From Termitomyces sp. T153 (Eukaryota; Basidiomycota; Agaricomycetes; Agaricales; Lyophyllaceae): a stretch of DNA of 64,000 bases. The notes beneath the pieces were generated by a model that was not told the DNA's origin, did not search any database, and saw nothing but the letters and a program-made list of their open reading frames with translations. Shown here in pieces: positions 26,382 through 37,387 of this stretch. The position numbers were made by a program, and so were the translations under genes. The number at the start of each line of letters is the position of its first letter. Within the stretch, counting starts at the first letter, position 1. The stretch is taken from contig JACKQL020000026.1 of assembly GCA_018296165.2 (NCBI GenBank), forward strand, positions 620,001-684,000, written 5' to 3'.

Positions 26382-27866
26382 TTACATTTGTAAACTATTC
26401 AGTATTTCTTGATAGACAATATTTGCAGTCCTTCTTGATGTGTTTTCTGGGTCCAAAATCACTTTGATATGATCTCCTGATGTGCACTGAGAGAGTGCAA
26501 CATAAAGTTGGTGATGTGCAAATACTCCTGATTGAAGGTCCAATCCAACATGCTTGACTGATTGACCCTGAGACCTGTTGATTGTCATAGCAAAGGCCAA
26601 TCAAACTGGAAATTGTCTCCTGTGCAATGCAATTGGCAAATCTTCTTCAGAAACATCCATATTGATTCTTGGAATCAAAACAATTGATCCTGCAAACTTG
26701 GCATCCCCACTGATGATCCTACATCTGAGAACTCTGGTGCTGATGTTGGTGACAATCATTCTTGTTCCATTGCAAAGTCCTTTGGTTGTATCCAGATTCC
26801 TGAGCAGCATGACAGAAACACCAATCTTCAGAGCCAATCTAGCCAAAGGGAAACTGCTGGCTCTGAGAGAGTTGAGGTATTCCATTGGATACAATCCAAG
26901 GCCATTAGGATTCCCATCATCAGATATAATAGAGTCTGCACTCTGCAAGATTTTCTCTTCTCCTGGACATTTCTGCAGAACTTCTGAGTTGATATCTTCT
27001 ACATCAGAGTCCTTGCCAGAAAGAATGGTACAGTCCAGATAATATTGATCATCTTGATGGTGCTCAATATGAGGATAAGTGGAAGAGATCAATCCCATGA
27101 CAGAATTGTCATCACAGATCATGGTTTCTGGAAGTTGTACTGTTTCTCCAGGCCCAAGGTTCTTTCCAGCACCAACATCCAATAACCAAGCTACATGAGC
27201 AATGTTATCAGGAGTCTGATCCAATCTCATGTTTTGAACCAAGTAGTGGACTTGAATCTGATCCCAAAGTCTTCCCCTTTTGAGTGAAGCAGCAATCATC
27301 TGCAGCCTGAGTCCTTGTTGGATAACTGGGAGAGTTTGCCTAAAATCTCCTCCAAACACCACAGTCACTCAACCAAAAGGAACATCCTTTTTCAGGATGT
27401 CTCTGAACCCTCAATCCACAGAGTCAATGGCATTTTTGTGTTGCATTGGAACTTCATCCCAGATGACAACTTTGGTCTGGAGTAGGAGTTGAGACAACTG
27501 AGTTCCTCTCTTGATATTGGCAATGGATGTATCCAGAGCAGGAATGGGGATTTTGAACCTTGAATGTGCAGTTCTACCACCCTCCAGCAATAAGGCAGCA
27601 ATCCCAGATGATGCTACACATAATGCCACATCTCCATTTGACTGAACAGCAGAAGCTGGAGTGTTGCAGACAAATGTTTTGCCACATCCACCTGCACTGT
27701 GAATGAATATCATCTTGCCCAAGTTGTTGTCCACAGAGTCCATAACTTCATTGAAGGCCCCCAGTTGTTCACCATTAAATCTGGCCTTGTTTTCATCCAC
27801 CCTCCTCTTCAACTCCTCAATATTATAATCTGTTTCTTCTTGCAAAAGCCTATTTCCTAAAATCAT
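26382..27866 (-). pseudogene. PIF1-type helicase domain of the Helitron
   Basis: The minus strand encodes, in order, a Walker A motif (HSAGGCGKTFVCNT), a Walker B-like VVIWDEVPMQHK, VVFGGDFRQTLPVIQ, and the last helicase motifs [15 protein letters not shown] and [10 protein letters not shown]. Between these, in-frame TGA codons stand where relatives have arginine (before the VVFGGD motif near 27,369 and before LAFAMTIN at 26,601-26,603). The helicase would unwind DNA during rolling-circle transposition. Confidence 0.85.
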
Positions 27867-28076
27867 TTAATCAGTATCAATGTCAACTATTCATACAATG
27901 TCCAACTTGCCTGGAATCACATTCCAAACTTGTTGGGGTTCTGGCATGTTGGGGAAGTCTTGAAGAGTCTTGCCAAAATTCTTCAGGTTGTCATTAATCA
28001 GATGAAGGCCATAGTCATAGATATCTTCATGAGTAAAGTCTCTTTCCCTGTACTGCTGAATATTCTCCAATCTGTG

Positions 28077-29720
28077 TCAAAGATCATCACAAATGGAGTG
28101 CTTGAATTTGTCCCACAGAGCCTCTGGAGTGGTAGGAGCACAATGGAATAGGATAGTGCAAAAGAGCTGTCTGAGAGCTGATCCTAATTGGATTGGAGCA
28201 GCTTCAGCAAGACATTGCCTCCATTCTGCATCATCATCTAGAAGACCAAGGGCCTTGCATGCCTCCTTGTAAGTAGGATAGGTGTGGCCATTGACTGTCC
28301 TGAGATCAGCCCATGATGTTGCATTGGTCACAACTGTCAGGAGCATCCTGAGGTAGAACCTTTCTCCCTGTTGAGGTGAAGCAAAGTACATCCTCCCAAT
28401 AGCTGTTCCTCTCTGCCTCTCCTTCCAGGTCCTTTTGGAAGCTTCATAGACAAACTTGGTTGGAAAGCTCTGATAAGTGGTGTTGTTATTAGGGAATCTG
28501 GCATTGGCTTCAAACCAAGCAGTGAGTGCAGTCTTGTTTGCATTAGGCCTGGCAGCTACCATCTCCAAAGGCTCATTATCTTGAAAGTAGACTTCATGTT
28601 GGCCCTCCAAATGCACAGGTAATTGATATACAGGGGGATGTTCTCCATGCATGTTGAATTCAAAGATGTGCCAGCAAGCCTCAGGTGCAGAGATGTATCT
28701 GGGATCCAAGTGTTCCTTGATTTCATCCCTCTGGGCCATCTGCTCTCCAGCAATCTCCAAAGTTGCCCTATCATGGCCTTTGTAGATGTACTTGTGAATG
28801 TACTTGATGGCTTCTACTGAAGCACAGACCTCCACATTGATGTGACATTTGTACTTGGCTGAGAGATAAGGGTTGTATGGGACAACATCTCGATTGTCAT
28901 AATGATGACCATTCTTTTCAAGGAAGTGGCCATTGTCAGGCCTGGCATATTGAGGATAGCCATTACCTCCATACTGAGTAGCCTCTCGGAATTCCTTTGG
29001 GTATTTCTTGGAACATTTGCCATCTACCATACACTTAGCATTGGGTTTGGCAGTTCCACATGGACCATGGACCATGTTGGCAGTAACAACCTGACAACAA
29101 AGATAAGTAACTGAATTCAGGATTCAAACAAAGCTAATACCTGATACAATTGAGGTTGAGTGACTGGATCTGGAATCTGAGCAGAGACAATGGAATCTAC
29201 ATCAGGTGCATCCTTGATCCTGTGATGGCAATGGAAAAAGATCAAGATGTGCATATGTGGAAGTCCTCTCTTTTGGAATTCAATGGTATGAACATAAGCC
29301 ACACAGCTGCCAAAGAGACCTTCCTTGATCTCCTTTACTACAGCATTTTTCTTGAGTTCAAAAACTCTGGCAACAATATCAGGTCAATCAGCAGCTGTTT
29401 GCTTCTTCCCATTGACTGCAGGTTCCTTCAAGAGAGCTTCTTCAATTTCTGACCACTTTGGATTGGCAGTCATAGTCAAGAAGAGGTCAGGTTTTCCAAA
29501 ATTCCTGCAGATAGCCATAGAGTCCTGGAATAATTGCTGCATCTGTCGATCACTTCCAGTATGGGAGGATGGGAGGATAACACATCGGCTTTGTGGGGTG
29601 ACTTGTTCATCTCCAGCAGCAGCATCCACTACTCCCTGATAGACTTCAGCCCTGATCTTTTTCTGGTTGTGTCGAATCCAATTCAACTTGTTTTGTTTAG
29701 TAGAAGCCCATGCATCCACA
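28077..29720 (-). pseudogene. Helitron Rep (HUH endonuclease) region
   Basis: Read on the minus strand, VILPSSHTGSDRQMQQLFQD and KPDLFLTMTANPKW mark the Helitron N-terminal domain. GLPHMHILIFF (about 29,230-29,266) is the His-x-His metal site, and IKYIHKYIYKGHD (near 28,800) carries the paired tyrosines. The frame then continues to CDDL at 28,077. Frame breaks lie around 29,303-29,384 and 29,720. This enzyme nicks and joins single strands at the element's ends. The complementary plus-strand frames are incidental. Confidence 0.85.
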
Positions 29721-31064
29721 ACATATTGTTGGAATAGCCTCCCACTCTAGAGTAATGGTGCATTGAATTCCAAAGTCCTTTGCTGCAGCCTGTATGCATA
29801 ATATGCTGTTTGGGTGACCTTTTGCTGATCTTTGTTGATTCTGTGGTCCAAAATGAGAGTGAGTGTTGGTGTGAAATCCAGGCTGTTCAGTAGGAAAGAT
29901 GACAGTATAATGCAATGGAGTGTAATATGGGTGCAAGTGACTGATCTGCTTCAATTGACCTCCATGCAAGTGCAAGACTATATCATGATCATTTGATTGC
30001 TCTTCTGAGCCATCTCCTGGAATTACAGCTGCAACTCCCTCCTGTTCATTAGGGTCATTATAGCATCAAGAATCTCCAAAATCAGCTGTAAGCTTGACAG
30101 AAAGCCTTTGTGGTTGGCCTTCTGGAACTTCTCCCATGATCTGCCTGGCCTGCTTGTATAAGCCAATGAAGGGATTGACTCTAGCAAGCATATCCTGCAA
30201 AGAGGCCATTATCTGAGGATCAAGCCTGGGATTGTTCTGTTGACAAAAAGCCAATTGCTGATTGTGATCATAAAAGTAGAGCTGTGCATATACAGGCAGA
30301 TTGCCTTCAATAGGAAGCAAGGCACCTGTCAAATGATGTAGTTCTCCATTGATCCTAAAGCTGTATGGTCCAGGAGCATTGGTAATGGCATGATCAATTT
30401 TGACTCCCAGAGATGTGAATGCAAAGGCTGCATTGTATTGACGGATTGATGTTTTAAAAGTGTCAGAGAGAGGATGATGCCCATGGAGCAGGTTCAATAA
30501 ATCTGCTGGAGCATCTCGAAGCCTGGGCAAGTTTACTTGGCCTTGTAAGCAGCACATGCCAAACTTTGGGCTGTTTCTAGTAGACTTGGTGAGCTTTTCA
30601 GCATCAAAATGTAAAGCTTGGCAGTGTGGACATATGACAGTCATAGGACCAAGATAGTGTGGAGGGTATTCAATCAAGTAAGGTTGCCTTCCTCTTGGAA
30701 CAGGCTGAATAGGACCAAGCTGTGGTGGAATAGGAAGCTCAAGGGGAGGCTGTTCAGCAGGATTTTGTAGTCCTGCTGGATGGTTGGGTAGAGCAGGGTC
30801 CAAGTCTTCTGCAGGTCTCTGTTGAACAGGATCAACATAATCCAAGTCATCATCAGAAGGTATGTCATCCTGAGGACCTAATGGCACATCAAGGGGAGGA
30901 TCCATTTGCTCTGCTGGTTGATGTCTGGTAGGATCAACATATTCCAAGTCATCCTCAGAAGGTATATCATTCTGAGGACCTAAATCATTGAAATCCTCTT
31001 CCAGATCAGCTTCATGTTGCTGTTGCCAGCCTTGAAAGATCCTTTGAGCTATAGCTGCATTCAA
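29721..31064 (-). pseudogene. Helitron N-terminal zinc-finger region
   Basis: An open frame of 332 codons (30,066-31,064) has an acidic, proline-rich start with two similar DDLEYVDP and DDLDYVDP segments. A zinc-finger pattern follows (CPHCQALHF then FGMCCLQGQVNLP), then PYSFRINGELHHLTGALLP, all usual upstream of the Rep domain. A frame change at about 30,065 and another near 29,740 separate it from the Rep part, where LHPYYTPLHYTVIFPTEQ continues the same protein. Confidence 0.75.
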
Positions 31065-31124
31065 AGGCCTATGTTCAGGATCTAGATCAATATGCTATTC
31101 AACTTTGTTAGTTAAAGTAGCATT

Positions 31125-31937
31125 TCAAAGAAGTGTTTGACTGACTTCTTGTTCCTGTTGCCTCAATCTTTCCTCCTCCCTCAGCCTTGCCTGATGCAAG
31201 ATGGCCAAAGCTTGTTGTTGCCTCTCCTGCTCTTCAACCATAGCAATATGTCTCAGCCTTTGCTGCTCCTGCAATGCTGCTAGTGCATGCTGTTGTTGAA
31301 TTTGGTGGTCTGCCATTACTTCTCTATGAGCATCTGGTCTCACTCTCCTCAGTGCAGGAGCAGGTAGAAAAGGCACCAATCTAGGTAAGGGATTCTGCAA
31401 AGGAGCATTCCAACCTTCTGGCAAAACTGTTTCTGGAATGACCATAGCAGCTTGAGCAACAGCAGACTGATTGAGTCTATTGCCTCTTCTCTGTATAGGA
31501 GCAGGTGGAGGTGGCACCATTCTAGGGATAGGATTCTGTAAAGGAGCATCCCACCCTTCAGGCAAAACAGTTTCAGGAATCACTATAGAAAATGGATCAT
31601 CAGCAGCTGCTGGCTGCCTAATAGGTCTTCCTGAAGAGCCAGAAGTGGTGGCTATAGATTGGTGATCAAGTCTCAAATCCCCAGTTCCCATACCCCCAGT
31701 TCCCATAGATTGATTAATACCCCCAGTTCCCATACCCCCAGGCCCCAATTGAAGTGGTGGAACAACCACAGTATTGATCTGTTCCAAAGATCTATTGTTT
31801 CTACTTGCATGACAATCATCAGGATCTGTCATTTGTAACTGTTCAAGTCTCCTCTGAATCCTAGCTTGTTGCCTTTGGCTTTCAGGAGTAGTAGGTGGTT
31901 GCCTGAAACATCCATTGTTAAGCATTTTAATAGTCAA
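31125..31937 (-). pseudogene. Gln/Pro-rich leader segment of the Helitron protein
   Basis: An open frame of about 270 codons is rich in Gln, Pro and Arg, with a repeated unit (VIPETVLPEGWDAPLQNP and VIPETVLPEGWNAPLQNP about 60 residues apart) and a Gln/Glu/Arg helix-like tail. It directly precedes the zinc-finger region with a gap of about 60 bases, so it is probably the N-terminus of the same polyprotein. No domain is recognised. Confidence 0.5.
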
Positions 31938-32381
31938 AAACCATTAAAATTGACTTGCATGATGAGATATTTGATATATCAATAGCTCAATGTGGTTAAG
32001 GAGTTACTAATAAGCTTGTTAGTCAACATCAATCAATCAATAGATGTGATGAAACATACTTTGTCATGTGGCCTCCTTTCCACAACCTCAGAAATGTCCA
32101 TTATTTGGTCATATTGTGTCAAAAAATGCACGAGGCGTGAAAAACAGTGTCCACTAAATCATGTTTGGCCTTTTTGACACCTGCAGGCTATCTGGCATGT
32201 TTCAAACATAGTCAAAGATTGTATATATGTATTAAAGTTGTCTACTGTAATTTTTTTTGAGAAAAAACCTGTTCCAAGTGTGAAAAACAGCCAAGTTACC
32301 CAAAAAGGAAGGTTCTTGGTCAGCCTTACTAAGCAGAAAAGTCGTCGCATTTTTCCCAGGAGTCGTCCCATATATTATAGA

Positions 32382-32574
32382 TAGTTAGTTCTTATGCTTC
32401 TGAAGCCTCTAAAGTGTCACACCTGGCCTAGAAAATCCCCAGACTTGTTCTCTTTGGATCTCCCTCTGCCAGGTGAGTAGCTATGTCAGTAGACACTGTA
32501 CAGTACTGAATAAGACTTTGGATCTCCCTCTGCCAGTTGTGTGATTGAGCCACAGCCTCCAGAGGTCATCCTTA
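32382..32574. repeat. Short segment with a 21-base direct duplication
   Basis: CTTTGGATCTCCCTCTGCCAG occurs at 32452-32472 and again at 32516-32536, enclosing 43 bases. The segment separates the proposed Helitron 5' end from the recognisable Copia reverse transcriptase. It may be a small insertion or a local duplication. Its origin is unknown. Confidence 0.6.
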
Positions 32575-33640
32575 CAAGCATACTGCATTAAGACCATGAT
32601 GGCAAAGGTGATATCTAGGCAAGTACCATTTGCAATGTGATTGAGTAAACCTACAGCCCTCCAATACAGTTTGTCTTGCATAAAATATGCATCCTTGACA
32701 GGTATTGGCTTTGGTTGTGAGTTGGCAAGGTTAATGTTAGGAGGTAGTAGCATATACTTTGGTATTGCATCTTCCATCCCAAAGTTTGATAGTGCCTTCT
32801 CAATAAGTTGTTTTTGATGTATTGTCATGTTGCCAGTAGCCTTGTCAATGACTAATGATATTCCTAGAACCTTGTTAGGCTTTCCCATGTCTGTGATCTC
32901 ATATACCACCCAACCTCCTTTTTTGTCAACTCTATGACTTTGTCTGATGAGCTGCCTATTAATATGTCATTTGTATAGGTTTGTGAAAGGATATAATGTC
33001 CATCTGGTGTCCACTTAATCTGGATACAGACATTGGTGTGGGATTGGCAGTGACCTTGTTTTATGAGTGTTCCATTAAGTTCATGAAACCAGTTGTTGCC
33101 ACCATCCATAGTGCCATAAATAGTATAGTTCATCTTCAAGACTATGTCAACATTTTGGATTTTGTAGTGCTCTTCAAATCCTTCAGGTATTTTGAGGTAG
33201 TTTGCTCTTTGAAGTTTCACATTAAGATATGTACTGACAAAGTCAATGAGGCCAATTTTTAGTCTGCATGATGCAATAATAGAGAGCAGGATTCTGACTG
33301 ATTTATATCTGACAACCACCACAAATGATTCCTCATAGTGTTCTCCCAGTTTTTGTGTAAATCCTTTCACCACACTCCAAGCCCTCCTTCTCAATAATGA
33401 TCCATCCCCATCAACCTTCAGGTTAAATACCCATTTTTTTTTGTATTGATACCTTCTGGGCATTGAACTGGTGTAACTACCCCACATTCATCCCATTGTG
33501 CAATCTCCTTTTCCATAGCAGGTCTCCAGAGGTGGCAGCATATAGGGTTGTTAGCTTCAGAGAATGATGATGGGACAAACCAGTTTTGTGGTTCTGGAAG
33601 CAATTCTATGATAGCATGGCTGGTGTTTCATCAAGAGCAT
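32575..33640 (-). pseudogene. Copia reverse transcriptase domain
   Basis: Minus-strand frames give MEKEIAQWDECGVVTPVQ, LRRRAWSVVKGFTQKLGEHY, LIDFVSTYLNVKL, LILSQTYTNDILIG-like catalytic region (the usual YVDD is changed to YTND) and LDITFAIMVLMQYA, after which similarity stops at about 32,575. Frame changes occur near 33,480 and 32,880. The domain would copy the element's RNA into DNA; the changed catalytic motif and the frame breaks show that it is dead. Confidence 0.8.
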
Positions 33641-35001
33641 TGATGTATTGATTATCATCATCACTGTCATTGTCATTGAGTTTTTTAAGCACTGATAAGT
33701 TGCCTTCTAGCACAGTAGCCACTCCCAGTCTTTTGTTCATCAATTGGGATTCTTTCTCTGTGATTCATGTTGACTTTTGTGATGCTGGTGGGTAGATTAT
33801 TTGTTGTTGGGCTTTATGTGGAGCAGGGGGTGGATCAAACATCAATTTGATTTGAGTAACAGGGGTTTTTGGTGATTCTGTTTCTGGTACCAATAACAAT
33901 AATGGTGAATTGACAGTTATAGATTCAATTTAGTCAATGGGTGCTGGGATAATTGAAGATTGATTCAAAGGTAAGGATGGGATTTCTAGGAAGTCATAGT
34001 TTGTGTCATGGTTGTTGTTCTTTGCATTGTACTCCCCTGCAACTGTGAGGGAGCAATGGCCAGATCCTTCCTCAAACTTTACATCTCATGATGGTATGAT
34101 TTCCCCTGTCTCGGGTATCAATACTCAGTACATTCCTCTACCTTTGACTCCAATTAGCAAACCCTTAATGGCCTGTTCTGCCAATTTGCTTCTGCCATGC
34201 TCCTTTGGTATATGGACATATGTTATACATCTCCAAACTCAAAAATATTGAACATCTTGACATTTGCCAGCTCACTTCTCTTCAGAAATAATCCCTGGGT
34301 GATGAGCAGAAGGTAAGCAGTTCTTGATATAGTCTGCATACTCATATGCCTGGGCCCACCATTTTGCAGGCAGGTCTGCATTGATGAGCATAGCTCAGAC
34401 AGCTCCAGTCATGACCCCAACTTCAGCTGTTCCATTCAATGCCAAGGAGTATGGTACTGTTGGGTCCCAAATGATACCTTTCTCACAAAGGTAATCTTTC
34501 CACAGGGTACTGCAGAATTCAAGTGCATTGTCTGTACAAATGAACACCATGAGTCAACCAGTCATTCTTTCTGACTCTGCCTTATATGTTTTCAGAGTGA
34601 ACAGTGTAGTTTTAGCAAGTTGATTTGGTAAAAAGAAGGTTTGTCAATGGGAAGATCCATTGTCATGGAACTTCATAGCATAGAGTGCTCCTCCTGCAGA
34701 CTTTACTCAAGCTGGGCCTCATAAGTCAATGTTGGTCCAGTGTAGTACCACTGTTTCTGGCAATGGATTACCATCATAAGGGTGTTTTTCCATGTTTGCA
34801 ACTATGCAATCCTCACACTGACCTGTAGTGTCTTCCTTTGTGATTATTAATCCATCCACCAGTTTTGAGGCTCTTTCTATACAGGTGACACCAAAATGAC
34901 AGTCGTTGGTGCCATGTTGCTATGTCCACAGGGCTTTGGAGGGAACACACTGTCAACACTACAGGAATGGGGACAGTAAATGAGCCCAAGACCAGGTACA
35001 T
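33641..35001 (-). pseudogene. Copia integrase and GAG-pre-integrase region
   Basis: On the minus strand TWHQRLSFWCHLY (near 34,900) is a GAG-pre-integrase motif. VFICTDNALEFCSTLWKDYL (near 34,530) carries the second integrase aspartate, followed by NGTAEVGVM, where relatives have the third acidic residue, and AKWWAQAYEYADYIKN. Several in-frame TGA codons occur where relatives have arginine or tryptophan codons. The remainder to 33,641 is a Pro/Ser-rich linker. Confidence 0.75.
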
Positions 35002-35058
35002 CCCATCTTTGAGTGTCCCAGCAAAAATTTCATTTTTCTCATAGAAGAATTTGACTCT

Positions 35059-35696
35059 TCAGTCTCCAAGTACTGAGTGCCAGCCAGCCATGTCTAATTT
35101 GCTGATTGAGATTAGGTTTGCCATTACATCAGGGGCATGGCACACTTTGCAAAAAACTAAGGTCTGTTCTTTTCCATTATGGATCACCCTAATAACAACA
35201 TTTTCCATGCCAAGGATGGTAAAACTTGCTCCAGCCTTTGATGACTGACCCACTAGCTTGGTTATGGGTTTGTAGTCAATAAATACATTGTGTTCCTTGA
35301 AGAAATGGGTAGTGCACTCAGAATCAGCAAACAAGGATGACACATCCTTTGGTAAGTTACCTGCTGCTAATGCCACACATTCAAATGAAGCTGCATTGTG
35401 CTGAAAAATTGTTTCAGGTATCTCCAACACAGATGTCAATAATGCATTGTCAATGTGAAGTTTTCTTAGAGAGTAGATGCCATGTGCTTTTCTTTCCACC
35501 AGGATGAGTATTGGCCTTGCTTTCCACCACCCTCTTGGAAACAGTCAGATTGTAAGTGTCCCATTTTTCCACAATTAGTGCATTTCTTGTCAGATCTGCT
35601 TTTATCTTTTGATAGGTTGTCAATCAGGTCATAGTGATGGATAATGCATGTATTCACAAGGATCCTTGTGGATTGGACCTCATAGCTGGATGGCAA
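35059..35696 (-). pseudogene. Copia Gag zinc knuckle and protease
   Basis: Minus strand: CTNCGKMGHLQSDC (near 35,580) is a CCHC zinc knuckle of Gag. After a frame change the protease follows, with SSLFADSECTTHFF (near 35,330), where the family usually has DSGAT, so the active-site motif is altered. IDYKPITKLVGQSSKAG and VCHAPDVMANLISISKLD complete it. Gag upstream of the knuckle is absent because the sequence changes at about 35,640. Confidence 0.75.
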
Positions 35697-35942
35697 GTGT
35701 CTATTTTTTTTAAAGGGATGTGTTACATGTTTCTGCTACCATACTCACCTGACTATGATCCTATAGAACTTGCTTTCTCTGCAATCAAATCTTATGTACA
35801 CTGCTCAGAGGAACTGGAAAGGGATGATATTGATGTTGAAGATGACACATATGTTTATATTCACCTGTTAGAGGCTTATTCTGTTACACCAGCAGATCTA
35901 CTAGCTACTATGAACATTGTGGATATATATGAATATGAATAA
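35634..35942 (+). pseudogene. C-terminal fragment of a Tc1/mariner-type transposase
   Basis: The open frame starts abruptly with VMDNACIHKDP and contains LPYSPDYDPIELAFSAIKSY, the DDE_3 block with the last catalytic acidic residue, then an acidic tail to a stop at 35942. Tc1/mariner transposases move DNA by cut and paste. Everything upstream of the second aspartate is missing, since Copia sequence lies directly to the left. Confidence 0.75.
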
Positions 35943-35963
35943 GTAGATATCATTGTTCACTAT

Positions 35964-37374
35964 TCAGAATAGTGTTTTTTTCACTAAATAGTCCTTCTTG
36001 GCATAATTGATGAGGTGATTAACAATTCCACAGTTGAGCTTTCCATTGCCAAGCTCAAGAAGCTTCTCTATGGACAAATTGGCAATGTCACTCAATTCAT
36101 AGAGACCATTTGAAATGAGAGGCTCCAAAAATTGAGAGTAATTTAAATTGAGTTTACCATGAATGTGATCAACATCCAATTGCTCAAGCCAGTCTTGAAG
36201 GCATGGGTTCTCAGGAACTATATCATTGGTAGCAGGACATTTTGGGGTGGAACAAGGCAAAGGAGGTGCAACTGGAGCCAGACCCAATCTAGGCAGCTGT
36301 GACATTCGCTCTGAAGAGTGGGTAAGTAAGCTGATGAGAAATATCTGCCACTACTGCATTTGCTATGTCTGCAACTGCATAAGCTGGGCCTGTAATGCAT
36401 TATCAACTGCAGGTGTGGTGGCTTAAATGATCATCTTCCTATTGTGGGGTTTGATGCCAACATCTTCAAGCTTTAGCTCTTCTGGAGGCATGTCAATGAC
36501 AGCTTTGTGTTGACTCCAGAATGCATATTCTCAGATGACTAAAATATTGATAAATATGAGTAGTTTATGACTGATCATCAAAATTGCCCATGTTGACAGC
36601 TCCTTGATTGTGAGCACATGATGATCACCAGTTGACAAGATATGACATGGATTCTTACATGAAGCACACATGTGCTTGGCTTCTAATTGCAGAAGCATCT
36701 CATGCTCTTTAGAAGGAGGTTCCAAAGTTGAGGCACCACTGATAACCTTGTAGTCTGTATGATGGGATAATTGTCAATAACATGTTGTGTAGGTCTAAAA
36801 AAAGAGTTACTATGACAAAACTTCTTTGATTCTTTGCCATCTGATTCTCCTGAAATGTTAACAATAGAAATGAAGAATGGCTTGACTTGACCCTCTTTAG
36901 TCTTTCCCTTGTACTCTTGGTACTTGCCAACATTTTCAATGAGAAATTGCTAATCTGAGTCTGCCTCATGCAATACAGGTGTGGGCTTGGGGCTCTTTGG
37001 TGCATAGGAGGGCACATATGCAATATGTGCCAGCAAGGAAAGTTGTGTTTCCATACATTGTGCAACAACTCCAAGAAATCTTGTAAAGGAAGTTTTTGAC
37101 ATGATATCCTTAAGATTTTGAATTGCTCCATTGAATGGAACCTTGAATGGAATCTCAAACTTGACCCTAGCTGGTTCTTTTGTCTGCTTCAACTGTGAAT
37201 CTGGCTTGAATTGTCAGTGATACCTTTTTTCAGAATGATCTGTGTACTTTACCTTGACCTTCACTGTCACTTGGCTGAACCTCTTCCATCTCATATCCAT
37301 CCCGGTCCTCACTGTCCTCATCATCCAGTGCCTCATCTAATGGAATTTTTATGACCTGACAAAGAGTGTAACTC
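35964..37374 (-). pseudogene. Dead gene of a repeat-associated Cys-His/SAM-like family
   Basis: Minus-strand pieces in several frames combine into one family pattern: an acidic start (EDSEDRDGYEMEEVQPSDSE, about 37,300), a beta-rich part (ARVKFEIPFKVPFNGAIQN), a Cys-His stretch (MCASCKNPCHILSTGDHH then ELSTWAI, about 36,590-36,690) and a C-terminal SAM-like helical domain (CLQDWLEQLDVDHI to GIVNHLINYAKKD, 35,990-36,200). I recall similar proteins, many copies per genome, in agarics. Their function is unknown and they are often near transposons. At least three frame breaks show this copy is dead. Confidence 0.5.
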
Positions 37375-37387
37375 ATGGTTGTTAGAT

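Larger units (their letters stand above)
25466..32381 (-). mobile_element. Degenerate Helitron (rolling-circle transposon)
   Basis: A minus-strand block carries the two enzymes typical of autonomous Helitrons: an HUH Rep endonuclease (28,077-29,720) and a PIF1-type helicase (26,382-27,866), preceded by a zinc-finger region (30,066-31,064). It lies between the reverse transcriptase and RNase H parts of the Copia element. The proposed limits are inferences. At the low end a hairpin (25470-25499) lies just before CTGA on the minus strand, which fits the Helitron 3' rule. At the high end A|TCTATAATATATGGG fits the 5' rule of TC inserted after A. The reading frames contain several stops, so the copy is inactive. 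Confidence 0.7.
24850..35640 (-). mobile_element. Degenerate Ty1/Copia retrotransposon interrupted by a Helitron
   Basis: On the minus strand the order is Gag zinc knuckle (about 35,600), protease (35,300), GAG-pre-integrase (34,900), integrase (34,700-34,000), reverse transcriptase (33,600-32,575) and, after a 7-kb interruption, RNase H (25,465-24,942). A purine-rich tract lies at 24855-24862 (minus AGGGGGAG), where a polypurine primer would be expected. The 5' end is missing: Gag stops at about 35,640 against a Tc1/mariner fragment, and no long terminal repeat was identified there. Many stops are TGA where relatives have arginine. The element is therefore old and dead. Confidence 0.75.

Noticed and set aside
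26578..27042. Plus-strand frame of 154 codons
   Set aside because: It is antisense to the PIF1 helicase motifs and has no recognisable domain.
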